Shown in pieces: positions 47,146 through 55,486 of a DNA stretch of 64,000 bases. This stretch comes from Rhodococcus yunnanensis NBRC 103083 (GTDB taxonomy: Bacteria > Actinomycetota > Actinomycetes > Mycobacteriales > Mycobacteriaceae). Every line of letters starts with the position of its first letter. Positions within the stretch are counted from its first letter, which is position 1. The translations under genes and the position numbers were made by a program. Under the pieces are notes generated by a model that saw only the letters and a program-made list of their open reading frames with translations, was not told the origin of the DNA and searched no databases. The DNA lies in NCBI RefSeq assembly GCF_001895005.1, contig NZ_BCXH01000008.1:166133-230132 (forward strand), in the 5' to 3' direction.

Positions 47146-47996
47146 ATACCCCGCAATTCAAGGTGGAGTTGACGGGTATCCCCGAAACTCTGCTATGGCC
47201 TCTGTACTGCCGTGCGGAAGAGTCGCGCCGTCCGGATTCCTTCCTCGACGACCCCGTTGCCGAGCAGCTATACGCATCCATCGACTATCCGTTCCGGCAG
47301 CGCTTCGGCGATCCTCGGGCGGTATTGGCCTTGCGAGCGCTTACCTTCGACCGACAGATCGAGGAATTCCTCTCCAGTCACCCGGCGGGCACCGTGGTTG
47401 CGTTGGGCGATGGTTTGGAGACTCAGTTCCAGCGGGTCGACAACCAGCAGGTCCGCTGGGTATCGGTCGATCTGGCGGACGTGATCGCGTTGCGACGAAG
47501 GGTCATGCCGCCTTCGGATCGAACCCACCTTCTCTCTCGCTCTGCGCTCGATCATTCGTGGATGGACGAGATCGATGCGTCGGACGGATTGTTGATCACG
47601 GCACTAGGTCTGTTCATGTACTTGGACGGCGATGCGGTGTTCGATCTGGTAGCGAAGTGTGCGGAACGATTCCCGCGAGCGTCGATGATGTTCGATGCGG
47701 TACCGCCCTGGCTGGTCGGTGAGACGACCGACGGCACGTGGTTGTCGAAGCTCATGATGCGCGGACGCGACGTCGATACCAAAGATGATGCCTACCGTCT
47801 CCCCCCGATGGTCTGGGGTGCGACATTCGGATCGATCCGCGCTGAGTTGTCCACGATTCGTGGAGTCGCCGCGGTTCGCGACATAAAGATGGTCCAGGGG
47901 CGCGGGTTGGTATTCAAGAGGCTGAATCCGCTGTTCGGGTCGTTGGCAGGCGTGCGTGATCTGCGCCCTTGCAACATTCTCATCGAATTCGCCTGA
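47142..47996 (+). CDS. SAM methyltransferase of the LCM/PpmJ-like family
   Basis: 284 residues. It has the layout of leucine-carboxyl-methyltransferase-like O-methyltransferases of polyketide pathways: an N-terminal A-E-E-S-R-R-P-D-S-F-L-D-D-P-V-A segment, R-A-L-T-F-D-R-Q-I near 65, a SAM loop V-V-A-L-G-D-G-L-E-T-Q-F near 85, V-D-L-A near 105 and L-L-I-T-A-L-G-L-F-M-Y-L near 145. Members methylate hydroxyl or carboxyl groups of polyketides. It is the last gene of the six-gene coupled operon and probably tailors its product. Confidence 0.82.
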   Translation: MNTPQFKVELTGIPETLLWPLYCRAEESRRPDSFLDDPVAEQLYASIDYPFRQRFGDPRAVLALRALTFDRQIEEFLSSHPAGTVVALGDGLETQFQRVDNQQVRWVSVDLADVIALRRRVMPPSDRTHLLSRSALDHSWMDEIDASDGLLITALGLFMYLDGDAVFDLVAKCAERFPRASMMFDAVPPWLVGETTDGTWLSKLMMRGRDVDTKDDAYRLPPMVWGATFGSIRAELSTIRGVAAVRDIKMVQGRGLVFKRLNPLFGSLAGVRDLRPCNILIEFA

Positions 47997-48128
47997 CACG
48001 GCTCGTGATCTCGACGAAGTGAAGCGACGGCGAAGTAGAAGATCGAGTGGGACGGCACAACCTTGATCCGAGCTAGACCTCTGTCTGCACCATCGGTCGG
48101 CGCCAATTCTCGGTAGTCAGGAGTTGAG

Positions 48129-48875
48129 GTGCTGAAGTTACCCCGTAGTAGGGTGTGGAGTGTGACGTCAAACACCGAAGCTCAGGAGTCGGCAGCATCG
48201 GCTCCTGAGCCGAAGAACAGAGCAAGGCCGGTTTTGATCGGCGTGTCCGTCGTCGCAGTGGTGGCCCTGGTGGCAGCGGTGTGGTTCGGGATCGGATGGA
48301 AAAACGCGTGGGCGGACAAGTCGGTCGCCGACACTCGTGACTCCGCGCTCACGGGTGCGCAGCAAGTAGCGATCAACCTGAACACCGTCGACGCGGCGAA
48401 CATCGATCAGTCCTTCGACGACATGAAATCGTCCATCACCGGTGACACGATGCTGAACGACCTCGAAGCCACTCGATCCTCCATCGACGACACCGTCCGC
48501 ACGTCGGGTGCGAAGAGTTCGGCGGAGTTGATGCATTCGACACTCACCGAATTGAGCGCCGACGAGGGCACGGCGACGGCACTCGTCGTCATCGCGGCAA
48601 CCACCACCTGGCCGGACAAGCCGGAGCAGAAGGTGAAGCTGACGATGCGCCTGTTCATGGAGGACGTCGACGGCACGTGGAAGGCCAACAAAGTCGATCC
48701 CGTGGGCGGTCGAATCGCGCTCGACCCGGCCGCAGCGCAGCCGGATTCGAATGCCCTGCCGCTCGATCCGAATGCACCGCCCGTCGATCCGGGTGCAGTG
48801 CCTACCGACCCGAACACGGCTCCTTCCGGGGCCGAGGCTCCTGCCGCCGTTCCCGGTGCCACCAGCGGCCCGTAG
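48129..48875 (+). CDS. Mce-associated membrane protein 1
   Basis: About 248 residues from GTG 48129, which has AGGAG five bases before it; GTG 48162 would shorten it by 11 residues. A short polar N-terminus, one membrane helix (V-L-I-G-V-S-V-V-A-V-V-A-L-V-A-A-V-W) near residues 36-57, an extracytoplasmic domain of about 130 residues and a Pro/Asp-rich tail with repeated D-P-N/D-P-G units. This single-helix plus SnoaL/NTF2-like-domain layout is that of Mce-associated membrane (Mam) proteins that accompany mce operons. Followed 56 bases later by a similar gene. Confidence 0.75.
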   Translation: MLKLPRSRVWSVTSNTEAQESAASAPEPKNRARPVLIGVSVVAVVALVAAVWFGIGWKNAWADKSVADTRDSALTGAQQVAINLNTVDAANIDQSFDDMKSSITGDTMLNDLEATRSSIDDTVRTSGAKSSAELMHSTLTELSADEGTATALVVIAATTTWPDKPEQKVKLTMRLFMEDVDGTWKANKVDPVGGRIALDPAAAQPDSNALPLDPNAPPVDPGAVPTDPNTAPSGAEAPAAVPGATSGP

Positions 48876-48931
48876 CGAGAACCGCCTCCGTTGCCGGACC
48901 GAAGTTCAACAGTTCCAAGGAGTTGTTTGCA

Positions 48932-49720
48932 GTGCCTCCCCAGCGCCGGAAGATCGTCCCGCCCACCACGACGAGCAAGGCTCGAAAGAAGGTCGCGGGC
49001 GCCAACCGCAAGACCGAGTCGATAGCCGACTCCGCAGCAGAGTCCACGGCTGAGTCCACGGCCCCCGAGCCGGTAGGCACAGAACCGGTGAGCACAGAAC
49101 CGCTGAGCACAGAGCCTCCGACAGTCGATCTGTCCAAGGCGGAGACCACCAAGGCCGAGACCACCCAGGCGGAGACCGCCAAGGCCGAGACCACCAGCAC
49201 CGCCGCTGCACCCGCAACCGCCACCGCCGGCCGCAGATCGTGGACCGGGGTCGCTGTTGTCGGAGCAGTAGCCGTGGTGCTGGCGGCGTTCGCGGTGGTT
49301 GCCGCGTTCGAGCCGGGTGCGAAGGTGGACAACACGGCCTGGGTCGATCAGGGCGCCACCTCGGAAGTGACCCGGGAAGCCGAGGATGCTCTGACCGCGC
49401 TCTACACCTACAGTGACGCCACCGTCGACCAGGATTTCGACAAGGCGCGTGCGTATCTGAATCCGGAGATGCTGGCCGAGTTCGACCGCGTGGCGGATAC
49501 GACCAAGTCGGCTGTGCAGCAGACCCAGACGGCGACGCAGGCCGATATCTCGGACATCGGTGTGACCCGCCTCGAGTCGGACAAGGCGGAGCTCGTGGCG
49601 GTCCTGAATGTCAGTGCGACACAGGGCGGCGTCGCGCAGGGCAATGCCGAGGGGCCGATCGTGGTGAACATGGAGAAGACCGACGGCAAGTGGATTCTGT
49701 CGGCAATTTCCGACAGCTGA
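48932..49720 (+). CDS. Mce-associated membrane protein 2
   Basis: 262 residues from GTG 48932, with AAGGAG nine bases upstream. The first 100 residues are low complexity: E-P-V-S-T-E-P-L-S-T-E-P and K-A-E-T-T repeats. A membrane helix lies near 105-127 (G-V-A-V-V-G-A-V-A-V-V-L-A-A-F), followed by an extracytoplasmic NTF2-like domain with A-L-Y-T-Y-S-D-A-T-V-D-Q-D-F and a closing G-K-W-I-L-S-A-I strand. It resembles Mam proteins thought to stabilise Mce complexes. It forms a pair with the preceding gene and ends before a hairpin. Confidence 0.78.
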   Translation: MPPQRRKIVPPTTTSKARKKVAGANRKTESIADSAAESTAESTAPEPVGTEPVSTEPLSTEPPTVDLSKAETTKAETTQAETAKAETTSTAAAPATATAGRRSWTGVAVVGAVAVVLAAFAVVAAFEPGAKVDNTAWVDQGATSEVTREAEDALTALYTYSDATVDQDFDKARAYLNPEMLAEFDRVADTTKSAVQQTQTATQADISDIGVTRLESDKAELVAVLNVSATQGGVAQGNAEGPIVVNMEKTDGKWILSAISDS

Positions 49721-49747
49721 GATGTGACTTCTGTTACAGCTGAACGC

Positions 49748-49772
49748 GCGGTCGGTGGAAGAAACCGACCGC
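49748..49772 (+). terminator. hairpin after the mam genes
   Basis: GCGGTCGGT and ACCGACCGC pair perfectly over a seven-base loop, 28 bases after the mam2 stop. No T tract follows. Confidence 0.6.
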
Positions 49773-49875
49773 AGAAGAGGTTTCAGGCCTTTCGACGTAC
49801 TCCGTGTGCGAAATCCTCACTGAGCGCCGCATGTTCGACGGTTAGCATCGCGCTTGCGTCCTGCAGTGGGGCGAG

Positions 49876-49910
49876 CCCTGGTTGCCCGCTGGCAACGCGG
49901 GCGGCCAGGG
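49876..49910 (+). promoter_or_regulatory. long 5'-UTR hairpin before the aminotransferase-reductase gene
   Basis: CCCTGG-TT-GCCCGC and GCGGGC-GG-CCAGGG form a 14-pair stem (two T-G pairs) around a seven-base loop TGGCAAC. It ends 27 bases before the ATG at 49938. Its size and position fit an attenuator or riboswitch-like element; I could not match it to a known class. Confidence 0.5.
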
Positions 49911-49937
49911 GTGGTTTCGAAAGAACACGGAGCATTC

Positions 49938-52502
49938 ATGACCGACACCACCATCGGGCATCCCGTCACGAGCCAGTCCAGTGGCAGCGCGGGGTATTCG
50001 GCGTATGTGAATCCAGAATTGTCCGGCTTGTTGAGCGCCGTCGATCTCGACGCGGAATACGTTCGCGGCGAAGGTACGACGCTCTACGACGCCGCAGGCC
50101 GGGGTTATCTCGATTTCGCCGGGGCATACGGTGCTCTTCCGTTGGGGCACAGTCCTCGTTCGGTGTGGCGGGCGATCGAAGGAGTGCGAGAGCGCAGTGA
50201 GGCAGTCTTCGTTCAACCTTCGGTTCTGTCGGCCGCAGGGGATCTTGCCGCACGGTTGGTCAGCGTGGCCCCCGTCGGTCTCGGCCGCGTCACGTTCGTC
50301 AACAGCGGCGCCGAGGCCATCGAGGTAGCCATCAAGATCGCGCGTTCCGCGACGGGCAGGCTGGGAATCCTCAGCACCGTAAACAGTTTTCACGGAAAGA
50401 CCCTCGGAGCCCTGTCGGCCACGGGGAACGGTAAGTACCAGGTCGGGTTCGGGGCGCCGGTGTCCGGATTCGACGCCATCGAGTTCGGTGACAGCGACGC
50501 GTTGGAGCGGGAGTTGACGGCCAGGCCGGGCTACTACGCCGCATTCGTCGTGGAGCCGATTCAGGGGGAGGGCGGCGTCGTGTCGCCTCCGCCCGGATAC
50601 CTGACGCGTGTGCGTGAAATCTGCACTGCGCACGGCGTTCTCATGGCCGTGGACGAGGTGCAGACCGGGTTCGGTCGGACGGGTCGGATGTTCGCCTGCG
50701 ATCACGAAGCCGTCGTTCCCGACATCCTGGCTTTGGCGAAGGCGCTGGGCGGTGGTCTTCTGCCCAGCGGAGCGGTGCTGTGCAAACCAGATCTGGTCGG
50801 GGAGAGTTTCGCACTGCGTCACACGTCGACGTTCGCGGGCGGTGCATTGACTGCCAGGGTCGGCCTCGCGGTGATCGACGAACTGATCGCCGGTGACCGT
50901 GCGTTGGTGTCCCGCGCGCGTGAGTGCGGTGATGTGTTGAAGCGGGAACTGCAGAAGGTGGCAATGAAGTACCCAGGGGTGATCACCGACGTGCGAGGAC
51001 AGGGCTTGCTGCTCGGTGTCGAGTTCACCGACGACATCAACTTCGTCGGGGCGCAGTCCTTGCTCGGCTCGATCGCCGATCAGGAGAACCTAGCGGTGAT
51101 GGTGGCGTCGTATCTGCTGCGGGTGGAAGGGATTCGGATCGCGCCGACGCTGTTCGGTGCGAGGGTGCTGCGGGTGGAACCGCCACTGACCGTGTCGGAT
51201 TCCGAGTGCAGGCGTCTGGTGGCTGCACTCGATCGTGCTGTGGGTTTCGCCGCCGCAGGCGATCTCGCCGGCCTGATGGGCCACCTCGTCGGGCATCAGC
51301 CCAAATCGGTGCCGACGGTGTACCGGAATGCGGACTCCCGGTTGCCTCATGTTCAGGTGCACGAGAGTGATCACCTGTTCGGGTTCCTCGCGCATCCACT
51401 CGATCTGGAGGTGTTCGGGGCGTTCGACAACGCTCTCGGCGAGTTCGACGAAACGGAACGAGGTGAACTGCTCGGCCGATTCGCGCGGGCGACGTCGGAA
51501 CTCAATCCGTCACCGATGGTGATCGGCAGCGGCCGCGTGATCCCGACGCAGGGAGATGCTGCGCATGGAACCCTGATCGGGCTTCCGTTCACGTCTGCGG
51601 CGCTGCTGAAGTTGCCGCCGATGGTGGCCGTCGCCGCAGTGGCGGCTGCTGTCGATCTGGCATTCGCCCGAGGTGCCGAAGTGGTGGGATTGGGCGGATA
51701 CTCGTCGGTCATCACCGCTAACGGTCTGGCGCTCGGACAGCGGGCGGGGTATTTGACCACCGGCAATTCGTTCACTGCCGCAGCGAGTATCCGTGCTGTG
51801 CGGCGGGTGTGCGTCGAACGGGGTCTCGATCTCGCCGATCTGCGGGTGACGATACTCGGTGCGGCCGGAGCGATCGGAAGCACGATCGCGCGGGCGCTAG
51901 CACCGGAAGTGGGCACGGTGTCGTTGGTGGGACGTCCGGGCGAGCACGGAAAGATCGCACCGAAACTGTGGAAGGCGGCCACCGTCATCGTCGGCGGCGC
52001 AGGGGAGGGCAGTGGTCGATTCGCGGATGCGGTACGCCAGACAGGTGGGTCGATCGACGACCTCATCTCGTCGGGACGTCTGGAATTCTTCGACGATCCG
52101 AGGCTCGGAGTTGCGCGCGCTCACATCGTGATCGCGGCAACATCGGCACCGCACTCGCTGATCGATGCGGTCGATCTGGCACCGAACGCCATCGTGTGCG
52201 ACGTCGCTCAACCGCCGAACATTCCGCACGACGTCGGCAGCGTTCGTCCCGATGTCACCGTGTTCGACGGCGGCATCGTCCGGTTGCCTTCGGGCTCGAA
52301 CTTCGGGCTCACCTACGGTCTGGCTCCCGGTCTGACGTACGCGTGCATGGCCGAGACGATGCTGTTGTCGTTGTCGCGGGAGTTCGAACTGCGCAGCATC
52401 GGAGTCGAACTCGATGCCGCGAACGTCGAGAGGTTGGGAGAGCTGGCCGATCGCTACGGCTTCGAGTTGGCCGAGTCGACGCGGTGGCGTGAGGAGAAGT
52501 AA
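49938..52502 (+). CDS. class III aminotransferase fused to acyl-ACP-reductase-like domain
   Basis: 854 residues from ATG 49938 (CGGAG eight bases before). Residues 20-450 are a class III PLP aminotransferase: V-N-S-G-A-E-A-I-E near 121, M-A-V-D-E-V-Q-T-G-F-G-R near 236, PLP lysine K268 in A-L-A-K-A-L-G-G-G. Residues about 475-854 resemble cyanobacterial fatty acyl-ACP reductase: F-G-F-L-A-H-P-L-D-L, L-G-G-Y-S-S-V-I, nucleotide motif I-L-G-A-A-G-A-I-G, and A-C-M-A-E-T-M-L-L with C803 where that family has its acyl-accepting cysteine. The two activities together could reduce a carrier-bound acyl chain to an aldehyde and aminate it. It converges with the GNAT gene at the end of the PKS gene set. 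Confidence 0.83.
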   Translation: MTDTTIGHPVTSQSSGSAGYSAYVNPELSGLLSAVDLDAEYVRGEGTTLYDAAGRGYLDFAGAYGALPLGHSPRSVWRAIEGVRERSEAVFVQPSVLSAAGDLAARLVSVAPVGLGRVTFVNSGAEAIEVAIKIARSATGRLGILSTVNSFHGKTLGALSATGNGKYQVGFGAPVSGFDAIEFGDSDALERELTARPGYYAAFVVEPIQGEGGVVSPPPGYLTRVREICTAHGVLMAVDEVQTGFGRTGRMFACDHEAVVPDILALAKALGGGLLPSGAVLCKPDLVGESFALRHTSTFAGGALTARVGLAVIDELIAGDRALVSRARECGDVLKRELQKVAMKYPGVITDVRGQGLLLGVEFTDDINFVGAQSLLGSIADQENLAVMVASYLLRVEGIRIAPTLFGARVLRVEPPLTVSDSECRRLVAALDRAVGFAAAGDLAGLMGHLVGHQPKSVPTVYRNADSRLPHVQVHESDHLFGFLAHPLDLEVFGAFDNALGEFDETERGELLGRFARATSELNPSPMVIGSGRVIPTQGDAAHGTLIGLPFTSAALLKLPPMVAVAAVAAAVDLAFARGAEVVGLGGYSSVITANGLALGQRAGYLTTGNSFTAAASIRAVRRVCVERGLDLADLRVTILGAAGAIGSTIARALAPEVGTVSLVGRPGEHGKIAPKLWKAATVIVGGAGEGSGRFADAVRQTGGSIDDLISSGRLEFFDDPRLGVARAHIVIAATSAPHSLIDAVDLAPNAIVCDVAQPPNIPHDVGSVRPDVTVFDGGIVRLPSGSNFGLTYGLAPGLTYACMAETMLLSLSREFELRSIGVELDAANVERLGELADRYGFELAESTRWREEK

Positions 52503-52542
52503 CCGGTAGGACACCCATCGGCTGTACAGGGAGACGGGCGGG

Positions 52543-53166
52543 CTACGGCTCGCTCGTCACCTGTGCGGGCGGACGATTCACCCGATACACGAGTGGGCCC
52601 TTCGGTCCGATGGTGACGGTCTCCGCCTCGACGAAGCCCATTTCCGTCCAGAACGGAAGGTTGCCCTCCTTGCAGATCCCGTACATCGTCCGGCCGTCGC
52701 GATCGCACCGATCGACCATCGCGCGAGTGAGTCGGCGACCGACCCCCGATCGGTGCAGCGACGGTTCGACACCCAGATAGACCCACAGAACTGCCTCGGG
52801 ATCGGGCGCGCCCGCATCCAGCACGCGATCCATCTGGATGCCTGCGCGCACACCGCGGCCCATCGCCCACAACAGGTGCGGTCCGCTGATCAACATGCGC
52901 CACCACGGATCGGGTGGTGCATCGTGCGGATGCCACAGGCTCACACCGACGATCACGCCGTCGACGACGGCGACGTCGGCACCGCCCACGGGCAGATAGC
53001 GATGGCGGATCAGCGCGGACATCATGCGGCGCTGCTGTGTCGGCCGGCGTCGGTCGTCGGGAAAGAAATAACCGCTGACCGGGTCGTCCACCTGAAATGC
53101 ACGAGACATCATGGCGGACATCGCCGGTATGTCCGCACTCGTGGCGAGTCTGATCTCAACCGACAT
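52543..53166 (-). CDS. GNAT family N-acetyltransferase
   Basis: 207 residues from ATG 53166; the longer open frame would run further into the MmpL gene. GNAT features: N-terminal S-V-E-I-R-L-A-T-S-A-D-I-P, motif A with L-G-V-E-P-S-L-H-R-S-G-V-G-R-R-L near residue 135-150, and a C-terminal N-L-P-F-W-T-E-M-G-F. It transfers an acyl group from acyl-CoA to an amine. It overlaps the end of the MmpL gene by 11 bases, so it is the last gene of the PKS-side operon; an amino lipid would be a fitting acceptor, which is inference. Confidence 0.85.
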   Translation of the reverse strand: MSVEIRLATSADIPAMSAMMSRAFQVDDPVSGYFFPDDRRRPTQQRRMMSALIRHRYLPVGGADVAVVDGVIVGVSLWHPHDAPPDPWWRMLISGPHLLWAMGRGVRAGIQMDRVLDAGAPDPEAVLWVYLGVEPSLHRSGVGRRLTRAMVDRCDRDGRTMYGICKEGNLPFWTEMGFVEAETVTIGPKGPLVYRVNRPPAQVTSEP

Positions 53167-55327
53167 GTTGGGAGTCCTTGTCCGTCGTTCGGAGATTCGG
53201 GTCGAGGGGTTTTCGTGGGTGCAGCCACCAGTTCGCCTCGCCCATGAGTGCGACAAGCGCCGGAACGAGAAGCATCCGCACCACGGTCGCGTCGAGAAGC
53301 AACCCGACGATGACGCCGATGCCCACCAGTCGCATCATCGCCAGCTCGGACAGCGAGAAGAAGGCGGTGACGGTGATGAGCAACAGCGCTGCCGCGGTGA
53401 CGACCCGTCCAGTTCGCGCGGCGCCGGTTGCGACCGCTTCCCGTGTGGTGGCACCGGCGTCGTGCGCTTCGACGATGCGCGAGAGAAGGAAGATCTCGTA
53501 GTCCGTCGACAGTCCGAAGACCACGGCCATGATCAGGATGCTCATCGTCGCCTGCAGCGGGCCAGGGGTGATACCGAGAAGCCCTGCGCCATGGCCGTCG
53601 TGGAAGACCCACGTGAGTACGCCGAACGTTGCTGCCAGGCTCAGCATGGCCATCGCAATCGCCTTGGTGGACAACACCACCGAGCGGAATGCTGCGGTGG
53701 TGACGACGAACGTCGCGGTGATCATGATCGCGAACATCCACGGGATCGTGTCGTACACCGAGGAGATACCGTCCTGGCTCAGAGCCGTCGCACCCCCGAT
53801 GCGAATCTCGGTTCCGTCGGGGGCGTCGAGGCCTCGCAGCCTCGTGACCGTCGCCAAGGCCTCCTTGGTTCTGTCGGGGGAGGTCAGAATGGCTCGGATC
53901 GCCGCGTAGTCGTCCGCACTTCCCGAGGGGATCGCGGCAGCGATGCCGTCGACTCGTCCCATCTCGCCCGCGAATTGTTGGACGAGCGCAGGATCCGGTT
54001 GGCCGCCCGCGTCGGACACGACCATGACCGTCACACCGGAATTGGCGAGCGGAAAGTCGGAGAACAGCGTGTCGGTCGCGATTCGTGCGGGCGCGTCGGG
54101 AGGAAGTCCCTTGTGGTCGAGGTCGCCGAGCGCCACCCCGAAGATCGGCGCGCTGAGCAACCCGAGGAAAACGAAGATGGCGACTGCGACGACCACGGGC
54201 CGCCGCATCACCCGTTCCGCGACGGAGCGCCAGAAGCGTTCGGCCCGGGCATCGCCGCGATCGATCGCGCCTTTTCTCCAGCTCAACGAATTGATGCGTG
54301 GGCCGAGCAGGACGAGCGCAGCGGGTAGCGCAGTGAGTGAGACGAACGCGGCGACGGCGACAGCGGCCATACCGCCGAAGCCGAGTGATCGGATCATCGC
54401 CTGCGGGAAGATCAGCATGCCGATGAAACCGCACACGAGAAGCAACGCCGAGAATGCCACCGTACGGCCGGCCGTGGACATCGTCCGATACACGGCTTCT
54501 TCGGTGGACGCGCCCCGCCGAAGCTCCTCCCTGAATCTGGTCAGCACGAACAGGCTGTAGTCCACCGCCATGCCGAGCCCGACGAGCGAGGCGATGTTGG
54601 TCGCGAAGATGCTGACTTCGGTGAACGTGGTGAGCAGCCGCATCACCGCGAGTGAGGCCAGAATGCTGAGCCCGCCGATACACAGTGGAACGGCCGCCGC
54701 GGTCACGCCGCCGAAGATGAGTAGCAGCAGAACCATCAGGATCGGGAACGTGATGGTCTCGGCTCGGACGAGGTCGGCTCTGGCTTCGGTGTTGTAGGCG
54801 TCGGCGATCGTGGAGAAGCCGCCGAATTGCACGTCGATACCGTCGATCTGCCTGGCATCTCGGAGGTCGAGGAACGTCTTGACGCGTGTGTCCTCGTCGC
54901 CGACGAGTGTGAGCACCGCGATGGCGGATCTTCCGTCGAACGACTTCAGGCCCTGGGAGATGACCGGTGGCATGTTCCAGTACGAGACGGGATCGCGAGC
55001 GAGGACCGCCCGATCGATTTCGTCGAGATTCTGCTCGACGTCGGTGCCGATCCGATCGATGCTGCGCCCGTCCTCGGGCGTGTAGAGAATGACGACGTCC
55101 GGAACCTGACGACCGAACTGTGCCTCGACGATCTCGTCGACTTCGGCGGCCTCGCTTCCCGGGTCCGTGTAACCGCCGAGACTGAGATCTCGGACGACGC
55201 CGATGCCCCACACTCCCGCGACGACGATGACGAGAACGCATGCTGCCACGACGAAGCGCGCGTGCCGGATGACGAACTGCACCGGGCGGTTTCGATGCTG
55301 GGTCGATCCATCGGCGTTGTCGGCCAC
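53156..55327 (-). CDS. MmpL family RND exporter
   Basis: 723 residues, GTG start. The classic MmpL plan: N-terminal membrane helix near 24-46, a porter domain, five helices (about 185-355), a second porter domain and five more helices. The paired proton-relay motifs are G-M-A-V-D-Y-S-L-F near 255 and G-L-S-T-D-Y-E-I-F near 590. MmpL proteins export complex lipids across the cytoplasmic membrane. It lies 159 bases downstream of the oxoamine synthase on the same strand, so it probably exports the product of this cluster. Confidence 0.92.
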   Translation of the reverse strand: MADNADGSTQHRNRPVQFVIRHARFVVAACVLVIVVAGVWGIGVVRDLSLGGYTDPGSEAAEVDEIVEAQFGRQVPDVVILYTPEDGRSIDRIGTDVEQNLDEIDRAVLARDPVSYWNMPPVISQGLKSFDGRSAIAVLTLVGDEDTRVKTFLDLRDARQIDGIDVQFGGFSTIADAYNTEARADLVRAETITFPILMVLLLLIFGGVTAAAVPLCIGGLSILASLAVMRLLTTFTEVSIFATNIASLVGLGMAVDYSLFVLTRFREELRRGASTEEAVYRTMSTAGRTVAFSALLLVCGFIGMLIFPQAMIRSLGFGGMAAVAVAAFVSLTALPAALVLLGPRINSLSWRKGAIDRGDARAERFWRSVAERVMRRPVVVAVAIFVFLGLLSAPIFGVALGDLDHKGLPPDAPARIATDTLFSDFPLANSGVTVMVVSDAGGQPDPALVQQFAGEMGRVDGIAAAIPSGSADDYAAIRAILTSPDRTKEALATVTRLRGLDAPDGTEIRIGGATALSQDGISSVYDTIPWMFAIMITATFVVTTAAFRSVVLSTKAIAMAMLSLAATFGVLTWVFHDGHGAGLLGITPGPLQATMSILIMAVVFGLSTDYEIFLLSRIVEAHDAGATTREAVATGAARTGRVVTAAALLLITVTAFFSLSELAMMRLVGIGVIVGLLLDATVVRMLLVPALVALMGEANWWLHPRKPLDPNLRTTDKDSQHVG

Positions 55328-55486
55328 AGTGTGTCCTGTCCGTTCGAAACGATCGCTCGACGGGGCGAGATTACCCCGATCGAGAGGAGCAGTCGATAGT
55401 GTTGGAGAAGATCGTGCCGGTATGGTCCGGCGGGCCGAGCTTCTCGCGTATCTCCTTCCCCTGCTTCGTGTTCGGATGTCCCTTCG

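Noticed and set aside
49876..49910. SAM-type riboswitch suggested by a GGCAAC sequence in the leader
   Set aside because: The GGCAAC lies in the loop of a single hairpin; the multi-stem junction of SAM riboswitches is not seen, and the downstream gene is not a methionine or SAM gene.
53109..55241. A 710-codon minus-strand open frame in another frame of the MmpL gene
   Set aside because: Arg/Ser/His-rich composition without membrane helices; the overlapping frame encodes a textbook MmpL.
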